Origin: Spizellomyces punctatus DAOM BR117 | Taxonomy: Eukaryota > Chytridiomycota > Chytridiomycetes > Spizellomycetales > Spizellomycetaceae | Length of the DNA: 64,000 nucleotides | Assembly: GCF_000182565.1 (NCBI RefSeq) | Contig: NW_015971544.1 | Coordinates: 641,803-705,802 of the forward strand | Direction: 5' to 3' | Part shown: positions 19,704 through 32,027 of the stretch, piece by piece | Layout: each line of letters begins with the position of its first letter | Position numbering within the stretch: position 1 is the first letter of the stretch | Translations under genes and position numbers: made by a program | Notes under the pieces: model-generated | Databases searched by the model: none | What the model was told of the DNA's origin: nothing | What the model saw: only the letters and a program-made list of their open reading frames with translations

Positions 19704-22700
19704 CCTCAGCGGCCGTGCAGGGAGGAACACGCATGCCGCGCGTGCCGAATGCGAGCCCATGCCACGGTCGCTACCATTTTACAGAAGCGGTTTTCAGCGA
19801 TGGGGGATATTTACTGGGCGATCTTCCATGGATCTATCTGCCGCTTTACCGGTCCATCTGCTGACTTCGTCGCCAGCTGGCCCGCCGCAAGGCTACGGCC
19901 AGGGTCTGCTCTTCTAAATTGCAAATGCTCGTGGCACCACTACTTTGTATCATGTAATGACGCCCTTCATCCGAAGAAGAGTCAGCCTATCACAGGGCTT
20001 CCTTCAGCGAACCGAAAACCTACCTGCAGCGCGGAAGCAAAACTACAATACAGAAAAAACAGAGGTGGCGCGGACGGGAGTCATGGTGTAGAGATCATAT
20101 GCTACGCGGGGGCGTTCTGTGTCTCCATGTCGCCATTTCCTTAGGTGAGCATAATCTCATGTGTGTACCACAATAGACTGTACATTAATACGCTTTTGCT
20201 TGCTAGGCACTGCGGTCCGAGTGTCCGTTTAGCTTAGGCATGATAATAATGGATGTGCGCACTCAATGGTATGAAGGAGCCCTTACGCCTAGGCCAGCTG
20301 CCGACCCACTTGATGCTGGGTGACATGTGTCATTTCCTTATCCCATAATTCTCTGCTATAGCATACAATTACGCGAGCGATAAAACTAGGGTTTTATTGT
20401 TGATTCGCTGTTAGCTGACCGAAGGTTCGAGTTATATAAGTGGCATGTACAATCTGATCTACTGGATGTTGACTAGACGAGTGTTGCCACGACCTGTCAT
20501 GATTTATGTATGATATAATGTTATTCACTCCGTTAGTTTTTCTCATATGCTGGCATACAGGGAAACAAGGATTAAAGGAAAAGTCGATCGTCTTTTGGTT
20601 GGAATTAGTGATTCGTATACTTGTTGATGAAGGCCTGGTGGTGTTGAGAAAATCATGACCTGAATATTTCTTGACACTTGCGGCAAAAACATGCCACTGG
20701 CGACCCCCTCCTACAGTTGGACAGCATAATTGCGGGGCCCCAACTCTACCACCTGAAAAATGTCAGTTTACTTCTACGCTGTGCTGAGCGGAAGGGGTAC
20801 TTGACTCCTATTTGGTGACGAGAAGCCACCGCAATTTCGTTGTAGTCCAGTCAAATGTTCAAGAGGACGATCTCTTACAATAGTAAGGTTGGAAAACCTC
20901 AAAGCTCCATATTAATGGTATTTATCAGTGCTATGGTAGGTGAAGTCATGTATCCAATAAATTGACACATGCTGGCCGACTCTGTATTTCCAGCATCCGG
21001 CTTTTGTCTGTGTTGGCGCATATGCGTATCTCATAACTCAACGAGTTGGTTTGTTGTCTCTCTCATCTAAACCAATTGGAGAAATATTGGACTGTGATTT
21101 TGTCCTGCTCGGTAAGAGAAGAGTGTTGTGCTCCTGTCGCTAAAGCTCTATGTGTTCCGTCTTTAGGGTCTTAATACGTAAGTCGTATGTTGCATAGTCT
21201 GAGCGTTGCATGGATCGCAAGTTTCGCTGAGGACGTACTGTGGCAATAGGCCCTCTGCTTTTTTCCTTGCAAATGGGCAGATGTTTTGAGACTTGTGCAT
21301 GCGATTACGAAAACCCTGGCTATTTGTGAGACGCACATATAATGAAAACTGTTCTCACATGAGGCGCTCAAGTATGAGTCGTCCCGAGGGACTTGCAGAG
21401 GACAATTCACGATCACCGTTCCGCTGCTGAGCCTACCGAGCCCAGCCAAATTGCACGAAATGTATCGTACGAACCTTGCTGTCGCTCATGCCATGCCACC
21501 AACTTGAAGGAGTCTTCGCAAAATGTGTGGTGTCTATCTTTAATCTAAACGGTAAGGCTTCAGACTGGGTTTGGGCTTCGTCTCGATTTCATGTGGGAGC
21601 CCGTTGTCACGCTTGGACAATGTACTTGCTCTCCACGCGGTAATATGGATCATGGGCCGATGCGGATTCTTCAGCCTCCTTCTCGCTGCGCTTCGACTTC
21701 GTGTGCAGAAATGTCAATTGAGAAAGGCAATGTATAGTTTCCTGCACTGACAGATTGATTCCGTCCGGCAGCAAGAAGTTTGCAACACGAAGAAAGACCT
21801 TCGAGAGGTGGCACAATATTGGCCCATGCTGCGGGTCAACAAGCGGTGAACAATGGCGCTCGTTCATGCGAGGGCTGGGCATGGCTGGGGATATATTGGG
21901 AGGACGGCTTGATCCAGAAAGCCGAGGACACATGTGACGCATATCGTGTATTGGAGCACTTTATTCTTGTCCTGACGTGATGCTGGGAAGATATTGCGAA
22001 ATATAGCCTTGCGTTCCCCTGTCATATAAGGTCTTGGAGCAAGGAGGTGATCTTGGATTCACCTCCTTGCTCAGTTGCATTTGTGAATGGAATGATAACC
22101 TGTTACGGAAAGCCTTAAGGTCACAAGCTATGTGTCGCGAAATGTTTTCCCGGCAATCATTCTAGTGAAATGCTTCGGCGACAAGAGCCTTATAAGCTGC
22201 ATGGATGCTGACCAGCGAGTTGCAGTGGACAGTGCCATGTGCGAGCGGGATTGACCATCCTGTTGTTAATTTCTTAGTAACGCTGTGGAAGAACTGAGGA
22301 CAACAGTAGTTGATTCGATCCGATGAACAACATACTTCGGGAGATATGTATCAATCCACGGAACGTCCAACACAAGTTGGCCACGGCGGCCACCTCATAC
22401 ATTTTATCCTTGCACCAGGGGCAGCTCCATGTTGTCTGATAGAAGTTCAAAGTTCTACCCCCCTTTTTGGATGCGCACGACACGTCCGTGCTAAACATCA
22501 GGATCGGTCGCGGGGGGCAACCGACGACACAGATCCCAGATGGTGAAATGTTGGCCGCTCTCAGCGTTTGGGCGGACACTTCATGTCCCTGTCCAATGAA
22601 GCACAGGCCCGTGTTTTCCTACAGATTGAGCGCTTGCCGTTACAAGGCTACTTCAAATCATAGGAATAGAGATGCTAGCGATCGGAGTTGGGTTTTCCAC

Positions 22701-22932
22701 ATTGCTTGATCTACAATATTCGTTTGCTTTAGAGCTCGTGTAGTTGCGTGTCCATTTATGGTTGGTCGACCACATGAAATCATTCACTGGCAGATGTTAG
22801 TAATCTGATAATTTTTTGCATTTTTGTAGCGCCGCTGTGTTTTTGAAGATGACGAGGACCTAAGAGATCCTTACTAATGTGTCTAGGATATAGGCTTCAA
22901 TAATATGTCAGCTCTTGTGTACAGATCCTACC
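19704..22932. other. 3.2-kb intergenic region
   Basis: No frame with recognisable protein character was found on either strand. Frames at 21607-21942 (minus) and 22274-22579 (minus) are short and biased. The one structured item is the hairpin at 22037-22072. Confidence 0.4.
22037..22072. repeat. Perfect 14-bp inverted repeat (hairpin)
   Basis: GAGCAAGGAGGTGA is followed by an 8-base spacer and its exact reverse complement. It lies far from any gene. It could be a foldback remnant; a role in transcription ending is not supported. Confidence 0.6.
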
Positions 22933-24411
22933 CTATTTTGGCCCTTTATCTGCAATCTTCAAATTCAGTTCCATGTTCTTTTCCAACAAAGCTTTGTAGT
23001 CTCGCTTAAGTCCAGTCATGTCCACATCCTTCTCTCGGACGACTTCGACCAGAGCTTCAACCTCGTTTTGTTTGGAGAGAAGCGCTGCTCGAAGCTAATG
23101 ACCGAAGATGCGGTTAGCTGGATAGAGCAACGGGGAAATAATGGCATCTAGGTGCACACTGACCTCCAACTCGGCTTGAGCTGCTTTCCTCAAATTCTCT
23201 TTCTCTTTGTTATCGAGTGATACGGAGGAAAGATGCTCCGACAAGTCCCCGCGAGTCTCAATCACCGTATCCGGTTGAACATCCAATCCCAGGGCCCGCG
23301 CTTTCCATCGATCGGCATCCAATCTCGCTTTTTCTAGCTCACTTTGTAGCTTTGCCATTTCTTGTGCGCTGGACTGGTTTAGGAGAGATTGTGCTTCGCG
23401 TAATTGACTCTCAAGACTGGCAAGTCGCCGACGGTCAGACTCAACAATGGACACCATGGAGCTGTACACTTTCTCCGCTTCTACACTGTGCGCTTCGTAC
23501 TTTGCCTAGCACAGCAACCCATGAAGCAGAGCTAACGCTATTGGAAAGTGCAAGCTCAAACTTACCTTCAACTTCAATAATCGCGCTACCTCTGATTTAG
23601 ACGAATTTAGTTCGGCGTTCAATTCAGAAGCGCGCCGCTCGAGCACGGTCACCATCCCGTTCGGATCTAATACGACAGATTTCTGTACTGATACGTTGTT
23701 TTCACCAGACTTCGCTTCTAGTTCTACATTCTGAGCTTCTTCAATCCCCCCCTTCTCTCCGATGAGGGATCCGAGCTCATCATGACCTTCAAGCGATTGT
23801 TCCTCATTAGTCTTCGCAGGTATAGCTATCTCCTCATTCTTCAATCTGCCGGCCAACATAGCTTCCAAATGGGCGGTCTTGTTGCGCAACGCAATCACCT
23901 CCCCTGCCGCAGAGCGCGCGGCTGATAGCTCAACTCTCAATCGGTCCATCTCGGTCTCAGCAACAAGGGCACGCTGCTGTGCCTCGGCGCAAATACTTCG
24001 CAGCTCTGACAATTCCGCTGGCATAATTGCGGCATCCGTACTTGGAATATCGGCTGTAGATCGCGCGTGAGATCCAGGACTCTGGTGAATCTTCTGTTGA
24101 TGAGACACCGTTTCATCCAAAAGTCTCTCCAAATTTTCGTTCACATGTCCCAACCGCGAAATCTCCAAAATGGCAGTGTTCAATTCTTCCTGGGTCATTC
24201 GGAGTCTTTCGCTATCTGCTTTCGTATCCTCTTTGCGCATTTCATTCGCTCGCTCTAATGATTGCACAGTCTTTTCATACTCTTCAACTTTCGCCTGAAG
24301 TTCCGTCAATCGGGTTTCGAGAACGCGAAACTCGATGAGAGGCACACACTCTGGCCCCTCGTTTGGTGATGCGGCTGTGAACGCCCCGCGCTCTGGGACT
24401 GGCGCGGCCAT
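22933..24411 (-). CDS. Long coiled-coil protein, 449 aa, three exons
   Basis: Exons on the minus strand are 24411-23566, 23505-23164 and 23094-22933, all in phase 0 with GTAAGT and GTCAGT donors. The start is the first ATG after an in-frame TAA. The protein has a short disordered N-terminus and then heptad-rich helix almost throughout (VLETRLTELQAKVEEYEKT, LRSICAEAQQRALVAETEMD, LESQLREAQSLLNQSSAQE, LLSKQNEVEALVEVVREKD). There is no membrane segment or GRIP-like end. It resembles cytoskeletal, golgin or centrosomal tether proteins in style only; the family is not recognised. Confidence 0.75.
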
Positions 24412-24520
24412 CGATGCAGCCGAATCTCGTTTCGACACGGGATAGGACACGCTCCCTTAAATGTGGTTGTAGGTTAGGGATGGGTTTGCCTCGTTGCTAG
24501 CATGCACGCATATCTATACT

Positions 24521-25177
24521 TCAATACATCGACCAACCATGAGACAGATCCTCAGGACGGCCCCCGTGTTGCCTTGCACCACGCCATACCGCTTCATGGG
24601 CAACTGGTGGAAATTGCTGTATTTTTGATCCGGGCAACATCGAATGGCGAGAAGATGGAAGAGAAGTGTACTGATTCTGCGGAGGTAAAGCCATTATTGA
24701 ATGGCGGTGGGAGTTCATACTAGATGGACGCTGTTGCACACCAGGTGCCCGCTGTGGAGTTGTCGACGACTGTTGTGATGGAGGCAGATGCTGCTGGAAA
24801 TATTGTGGCGCATGCGGGGAATATGGCGGTCGATGATAGATTAATCGAGGACCAGCGGGGCGACCAGGTGGCGGGTACGGTTGGGGTGGAATATTGGGAA
24901 CAGGTTGTTGTTGAGATAGTACAGGCGCATGCTGCTGGTGACGTGGGGTTTGCATTTCATTCGGATAGTATGGTGATACTGCCTTCGAAGAATCAAATTC
25001 AAAATCAACAACAGGACGATTTTGCAGACCATAGCGAAGCACAAATTCTACCTGTCCAGATAATGGAAACGGGGAATGGTGCGCTGCTGCTGAAGGGTGT
25101 GACGCAGTACGAGGAGGCAAGTATTGCCTTTCGTCTGCAACTGGTGGCGCGTGATTGTATGGATGCTGGGTTGACAT
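24521..25177 (-). CDS. Pro/Gln/His-rich low-complexity protein (possibly with an upstream exon)
   Basis: From ATG 25177 the frame has 218 residues rich in Pro, Gln, His and Ser (HQQHAPVLSQQQPVPNIPPQ, PPYSPHAPQYFQQHLPPSQQ). A less repetitive segment near the start reads GQVEFVLRYGLQNRPVVDF. Upstream, 25381-25244 is open in the same frame (MVKIRDTERAAAVDDIP). It could be exon 1 joined across an intron of about 85 bases from GTTCCAGC to TTTAAAG, giving about 260 residues. Complementary-strand frames here are shadows. Such composition is common in transcription or RNA-processing proteins; the family is unknown. Confidence 0.5.
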   Translation of the reverse strand: MSTQHPYNHAPPVADERQYLPPRTASHPSAAAHHSPFPLSGQVEFVLRYGLQNRPVVDFEFDSSKAVSPYYPNEMQTPRHQQHAPVLSQQQPVPNIPPQPYPPPGRPAGPRLIYHRPPYSPHAPQYFQQHLPPSQQSSTTPQRAPGVQQRPSSMNSHRHSIMALPPQNQYTSLPSSRHSMLPGSKIQQFPPVAHEAVWRGARQHGGRPEDLSHGWSMY

Positions 25178-25590
25178 TGCTTTAAACTTGGGATCCCCAG
25201 GAGGGCGAACAGCCGTCACTCTGTGGTCGAGGGAACCAGTTTGTCACTGACGGGTTCGGCTGGAACCTGGCTGGATTCTCTTTTGAATTATTTTTGGATA
25301 AACAGGTTGGGTGTTGGAAGGTCTGTCCACCGGAATGTCATCCACCGCAGCAGCACGTTCCGTGTCTCGAATTTTAACCATCTCTCCTGGCTCATTCCCG
25401 GTACTGGGACAGTGCTGCTCATTGGCTTGTTGGAGAACGCTGTACCAGAAAAGACTACAGTCTTCGAAATGCGATCGCTTGCACGCTGTTCGGGTACCTG
25501 GCTCGGCGGCCGTCAATGGTAAGCAATTGGAGATAGCAACGCCCTCGACGTCTAGCGCACGAAAACAGTAAGTGGTTATTCATCTGGAGT

Positions 25591-27981
25591 ATGAACACGA
25601 AACCCTTCATAAGACCTCTTCTCAGTAATAGGACACCTGAGCTTCCTCATACTCATCCTTCGAAGGAGCGGCAAGTTTCAAAAACGGTATGCACTTTCTG
25701 AGCTCTGATGAATAGTCTATATTGCTAATTTCAGACTCCGGCACGTGTGGTTAGCTTAATGCCCCCGTTATAAGTGAAGATATTCAGGAGCTGTATAATG
25801 CACTCTCGACCCCTCCTCAACCTAATGCTTGTGTGGGACCGAATAGTGTAGCTGCAACGAAATTAGATCCTGACTATCTACTCCGGTTAAAGTTGAGCTT
25901 TTCTGATACTTCAGAAAAAGATCAGCGCAATTTGAACGCATTACGGCGGACGGCTGCCAGCAGCTTAAAGCGACGAAATGTCTCTCTTGTCAATATCACC
26001 GAAGTCATACATGTGAACGCTTTGTCCAAGCGACCAAGGGAAGCGCAGATGGCCTTTGACATGATTGAAGAGAATGGCATGAAGCCTGATCTGATTGCTT
26101 TCAATCATTTGATGGATGCTTATGCGCGAGCGGACTGTCATGAACAAGCACTGGCAGTTTTTCAAACATTGGACGCATATGATCTGAAGCCAGATGCAAT
26201 CACTTACGGAATTTTGGTTCATTCATGCATTAAGCATGGTGACCTCCGAGCTGGGTTTAAACTCTATGACCGCATGAAAGCTGCTGGCATACAACCTACG
26301 CAACCTGTGTTCACCTCCCTCATCAAAGGTTGTCTTCAAGCGGGCGACACCGCACGCGCGTGGAAAACCTTCAACTACATGCGATCCGAAATATGTGCGC
26401 CAGATGAAGTCACCTATTCTTTAATGATTCATGCATGCTCGAAAGCGGGCGATACAGAACGGGCATTAGACCTTTTTCAAGAAATGGCGGAGCGAGGGCT
26501 AATGGCAACGGAGGTCACTTTCACTTCATTGATTCAAGCATGCGCTACCAGAAGCGATTACTATCCAGAAGCATTTGAGCTACTAGGGCAGATGGCCGCG
26601 CAAGGGTTTACACCGAACCTTTACACATACAACGTACTGCTGAAAGGTGCAGCAAAACAAGGGGATATAATGAGAGCTCGGTTAATATGGAACGACCTTG
26701 TGGAGCGCGCGGAAGCTGAAGGAGAAGAATCTAAGTTGAAGCCGACAGGGCACACCTTCACCTACTTGTTGCGGACCTATGCGCACGCAGTCGCTATCTC
26801 TAGAAGAAGCAAGCGCTGTACCAATACAGAGAATGGGTTGAATAGACACATTGCTAATACCAAGGTGACAACAGAGAGACGACCAACAGCATCAGAGGGT
26901 GAGAGCCGGCACCTCTCAACTGGGGCGCATGCGGCATCTGATGATGGATCTTCTGTGGAAGCCGTTCCCTCGACACCTTGCACACTGTCTGACGATACCT
27001 CAGAGATTTTTGGACGCACTCATTCATCAGTACCTCGGCTCACATCAGTTGATACAACCCCTAAAGTGCTTCTTGAAGATGCGAAGACAATTTGGAGATA
27101 CTTAACGACCTCAGGCGTACCAACTGTGAACTCTGCTAACGACCATACACATACGGACACATCTCCCCAGCCAGTGGTACCGGTGACCAGTCACATCCTC
27201 GATGCATATTTGTCCGTGCTTTGCGCGAACCCAGCAAACGCTGGCGCCCTTCCCTTAGCAATTCGCTTTTTCAACGAAGAATATCAGCGCTATGGCGTCG
27301 AACCTGGCGGCCAAGCCCGCTCTGAAGTTCTCGCCCTAGTCACGCGTGACAAACGCGCTATGGAAACGTGGGGCCAGACGATGTGGGATGATTTTCTGAA
27401 GTGGGATGCTGAGAAGGAAGCGCAGATGATGCTAAACGCCCCACTGCATGGGGACGGATTGCTAACTGAGGGAGAGAAAGAGATCATTCGGAAACGTGAA
27501 GCGCGAGGGAAAATGGATATGTTCCGTAATTTTGTGAGGGTTGTCAACGGCTACACCAGGTTGGATCCTAGTTACAGTTGCTACGCATTGGACAACAATA
27601 CTAATAATTATTGGCTTTCTTAGAATTGGGGATCTCGATTCAGCGCTCAGAACCATTTCCGAATCTCACCGTTTCCGCAGCTATTACTTTCTTCCTCAAA
27701 TTCAGTTTAGTGACGTATGGTCTCTGGTTATTCAATCACGGGACCTCGCCGAAGACGGCAAACATGATATTGCGCGACGCTTACTGGAGCTATGTCCGCG
27801 ACCTGTTAAAAGTCCGCTAGATGAGGTTCAGCGAAGACTGAAGGCCAAGTATGTGGGCGGGGGATGGTGGGGTTGGGAGGCGCTTGGACTCCAGCAGGAA
27901 GAAAGGATTAAAGTAGCGAAACTGCAGAAGCGGCAGAATCGAGAGAGACTGGTCAAATTGCACAGGAGCCAGAGACTGTAG
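25591..27981 (+). CDS. Pentatricopeptide-repeat protein, mitochondrial, 752 aa
   Basis: Exons are 25591-25686, 25755-27559 and 27624-27981; all junctions keep frame. The first exon encodes MNTKPFIRPLLSNRTPELPH, a typical mitochondrial presequence lacking acids near its start. PPR units begin near residue 85 (LIAFNHLMDAYARADCHEQA, TYGILVHSCIKHGDLRAGF, TYSLMIHACSKAGDTERALD, TYNVLLKGAAKQGDIMRARL). A long linker with Ser/Thr follows, then an interrupted PPR region and a basic helical C-terminus (LQKRQNRERLVKLHRSQRL). It resembles fungal/animal PPR proteins acting on mitochondrial rRNA or mRNA; the exact orthologue is not determined. Confidence 0.85.
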
Positions 27982-28077
27982 CAGGTTACGTGTATGCACG
28001 CAGCCAGATGAACTAGAAATATGATATGAACGTATGTAGTCCGCTATGTCCTATCTAGAGCTATGTAGAACGAGTGA

Positions 28078-31000
28078 TCAGGCGGATGCCGCAGCTTTGC
28101 CAGTGTCATCCTTGTGTGATTCTTCAATCTTTCGAATAACTTCTTGAGCCGCGAGGGGGATCTTGGTCCCTATAGAAAACACCAATGCCTGTTAATCTTA
28201 CTACGGAACAATGATTAAAACCGATACATACCAGGCCCAAAGATGCAGCTGACTCCATGTTCGTACAAGAAAGCGTAGTCCTGCTGTGGAATGACTCCTC
28301 CAACAACAACCAATTTATCGCAAGCCCCTAATTTCTTTAACCTATATGATGTTCACTTAGCGGTGTTCTGCTGAAGAATATTTGCGACACAACTCACTCT
28401 TCAATCAGCTCCGGTACCAAAGTCTTATGACCAGCGGCCTGTGAACTGACACCCACTACATGAACATCAGCATCGACCGCCTGACGGGCGACCTCAGCTG
28501 GAGTCTGCGTAAGAAGTACCACACCCGTGGTCAGCACGTGCTCCTAGCAACACTAGAAAGGGGGGAAAATACCTGAAATAGGGGTCCAATGTCGACATCA
28601 AATCCCAAATCCGCAAAACCACTGGCGATAACCTTCGCTCCCCGATCATGTCCATCTTGTCCCATCTTGCCGACTAGGATACGTGGACGACGGCCTTCAC
28701 GATGCATGAATTCCTACACCTCTATAAGTCACCAGGGTGAATGAAACCTGCAAAGTGCCATCTCGTACCTGAACCATCGCCAAGGTCTTGGCGATATCTT
28801 CACTTGCTCCGTATTCAGATTTGTAAGCGCCGCTGACAACTCTGACTGTTGGGTTGTGGCGTCCCCATATCTGGTATATACGGTAATGGGCATTGGAACT
28901 ATGTCAGTCCGCATATATAGCACAGAGAATATCGTACCTGCTCCAACGCATATGTAATTTCCCCGACGGTACATCGTGCTTTGGCAGCCTAGGTAATGCG
29001 TAAGCACTCGAAATACAGAAACAAGTGCATCACGATAGTACCTCAATCGCCAATGCTAAGGTATTTCCTTGTCCGGATCTTGCACTGTCCGTTAACGCGT
29101 CCAAGGCCCTCGCTGCCTATGATACCCCATTGAGGTTGGCAAAGGCTGGAACAACTCAAGTCCGAAAAAGGAGAGACAAAACTCACTCGTTCCTGATCCC
29201 TCGTGGTCTTGACAATATTGATCTTAGCGATCTAGTCGGCGGTGTTTACTATTAGTCGGACACCGATGACCACTGACGCCCATGCATACCTGGGCGTTCC
29301 GGACTTGAGAGTTGTCAATGGCTAAGACATCCACGGCATTGTCGTCTTTTTCCACTCGATACTTATTCACACCAACAATAACTTCTACTCCCCGTATTTA
29401 CATATGAGAAATGATGCAATTTGCGTAATCAAGACAGCCACGATACCTTGCCCGGAGTCAATACGTGCTTGTCGCTTCGCTGCAGACTCTTCGATCCTCA
29501 GCTTAGGCATGCCGCTAGCAACCGCTTTAGCCATTCCTCCCATAGATTCCACCTCTGCAATAATAGCGTGCGCTCTGTCAAAAAGTTCATTGGTCAAGGA
29601 CTCCATTAAGTAACTGCCACCCCATGGATCCGCGACCTAAAAAGGGAGCGGCCGCCGTCAATATAAACGGAGAGCGGCAGGTCCATTTCTGTAGCCTCCT
29701 ACGAACCTTAGGAATGAATGCTTCTGTTTGCAAAATAAGCTGTGTGTTACGCGCAATACGCGCGCTAAATTCGGTTGGCAGACCGATAGCTTCGTCGAGC
29801 GCGTTTGTATGCAAGGACTGTGTCCCTCCCAGCGTTGCTGCCATGGCTTCAATTGTCGTACGAATTACATTGTTATAAGGATCCTACAATTTCAGTAGGA
29901 CGGTAAGTCCCAAATTCAGGCACGAAACAGTGATGTCACCACCTGCTCCGTTAGTGACCATCCCGAAGTTTGACAGTGAGTTCTTAATAAAAGCGATTTT
30001 TTATTCTGAGGTTGAAATTTTTCCTTGACCAATGTGGCCCATAGGCGACGCGCTGCCCGTAACTTCGCGATTTCCTTCGGCACAGAATGCAATAAGCCGC
30101 TCGCCGCGTCGAACTCAGCACGGCGCCTACAAGGCAGCATACCATATAGAAATTCATCCCAATCCCTGACACAAAAGAGCAGATGATTTAACATCAAGCA
30201 CCTCACCAGCCGCAGTATGACATATATGCGTACCGAAAAAGAAAGACAAGCGCGGTGCGAAATCGTCGACAGTCATTCCCGCTTTCAAACCTATCGCATC
30301 ATGCATAGGATAAATGTGTAGTTCAGCAACTCACTTGCTACTGCCAGTACCTGTGCGGACATATCTAAATCCGAAATTTAGAGCAGAGGGCTTACAATCG
30401 GATAAATTTGTAACTTACTCTAAGCCGTCTGCAATGGTGAATGCCAATTCCAAGGCATTGTCTGCACCTGCCTCCTGAATGTGATAACCAGATATAGAAA
30501 TGGAATTGTACTTCGGCATGTGCTATATAACACATGCTTATGAAAAGTTCTGACCAAAATGCGACGACTCTCCAAACTCACCTTTGCAGTGTATTCAAAG
30601 ATGTCGCCAATCAGCTTCATGGAGGGTTCAGGAGGATAAATAAAGGTGTTTCTAACCATAAATTCTTTTAGAATATCATTTTGAATCGTTCCAGACAGTT
30701 CTTTTTGTTGTGCACCCTGTTGGAGATAAGGTGAGTTGGTTCATCAATGGCTCCCGGTTCAAGATTTCTGAATGGCTTAGACCTGCTCCTCCCCTGCAAC
30801 AATGTACATGGCCAAAATAGGCAGAACTGCACCATTCATAGTCATCGAAACCGACATGCGATTCAACGGAATACCATCGAACAAACGCTAAGACGCATTA
30901 TCGTGAATCACACAAACAGAGAGTAGGTCACTGAACAAAGAGATACCTTCATATCCTCAACAGAGTCAATGGCAACTCCTGCCATTCCGACATCACCCAC

Positions 31001-31807
31001 GACCCGTGGATGATCACTGTCGTATCTGGAAGTACAGATCAACCAAATGAGCTGTTGTTTACGCCCCGGTATAAGGTGGAAGAGTTCCGTACCCTCGATG
31101 AGTAGCAAGGTCAAAGGCTACGCTAAGACCTTGTTGCCCAGCGGCCAAGTTCTTCTTGTAGAAAGCGTTGCTTTCTTCCACAGTACTGAACCCCGCATAC
31201 TGCAGGACAACACTTTCTGAATGATATTATCAAAATTCTCTGCAATTATTGATGGCTACATACTTGGCGAATCGTCCAAGGTCGATTTGTGTACATCGAA
31301 GCATAAGGTCCTTCAAAATGATCAGATTGACAGGGGGCGACATGATAACCGTCAGAATATCACCAAGTTTACCTCGGGTAAAAGGAAATTTGCCTGGTAT
31401 CTCTTCAGGTACGTCCGCAACATCAGCCTTTGTATACAATGGTTTGACAGGTATTCCCTACAAGTATTGCAGCCGTTGTGAGCAATATTGTGCCGCCCGG
31501 TTAAGAGATCTGAACCGTCCCGGACCTCTGAAGTATTCCACGTCAGATCGATCGGGTCTTTTCCCTTGAGCTCCTTCTTAACTAAGTCTACCCATTCTTG
31601 GTTCATAGGAACTTTGAATTTAGGAGCAGCCGTGGCCAGAGCGCGGATATGTGATCGCTACACACACGGCGTTTACAGAATAATAGAGTTCAGTGAGAAA
31701 AGATATTTGGCGTACAGCACACCTGCCATTGTCCTTACTCTTATGCAGGCTAGGTGCCCAAGCAGCGCAGGACGCTGTGGTCGCTTTCTTGACAACGGAC
31801 GCAGCAT
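28078..31807 (-). CDS. MUT: Methylmalonyl-CoA mutase, mitochondrial, about 24 exons
   Basis: This enzyme interconverts (R)-methylmalonyl-CoA and succinyl-CoA using adenosylcobalamin, the last step of propionate use. Start is ATG 31807 with a presequence ([19 protein letters not shown]). The substrate TIM barrel carries [88 protein letters not shown] and [14 protein letters not shown]. The B12 domain shows DGHDRG (base-off His), [12 protein letters not shown] in place of the usual SxL, and VVVGGVIP. About 24 short exons (one of 14 bases at 30351-30364) are separated by introns of about 40-90 bases. Stop is at 28078-28080. Length is about 760 residues, normal for the family. It is transcribed away from the histidine kinase gene. 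Confidence 0.95.
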
Positions 31808-32027
31808 TTTTCCTGTCCAGCGCCTAGATGATCGAGACAACACTGTGGTGTATACATGGTGGTTAGTTGCTGGGGTTATTACTGTAAGCGTGATCACGGG
31901 ACTTGCTGGGCCAGCACATCACCGATACAGGCGCACTTCTTGGCTGGTGCAAGATTTTTGATCAGCGACGGACCTGCCTACGCCTCCAATAACATCACTT
32001 GGCGGCATAAGGCCTCCAGGCCATAAA
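31808..32027. promoter_or_regulatory. Divergent promoter of MUT and histidine kinase
   Basis: The 220 bases between the two start codons must hold both promoters and 5' leaders. No TATA box is obvious. The calls of both starts rest on presequence or first-ATG reasoning. Confidence 0.4.

Noticed and set aside
19609-20144. Overlapping plus frames after the PPR stop
   Set aside because: Short, overlapping each other in different frames, no family resemblance.
24724-25185. Plus-strand 153-codon frame
   Set aside because: It is antisense to the Pro/Gln-rich frame and has no protein-like character.
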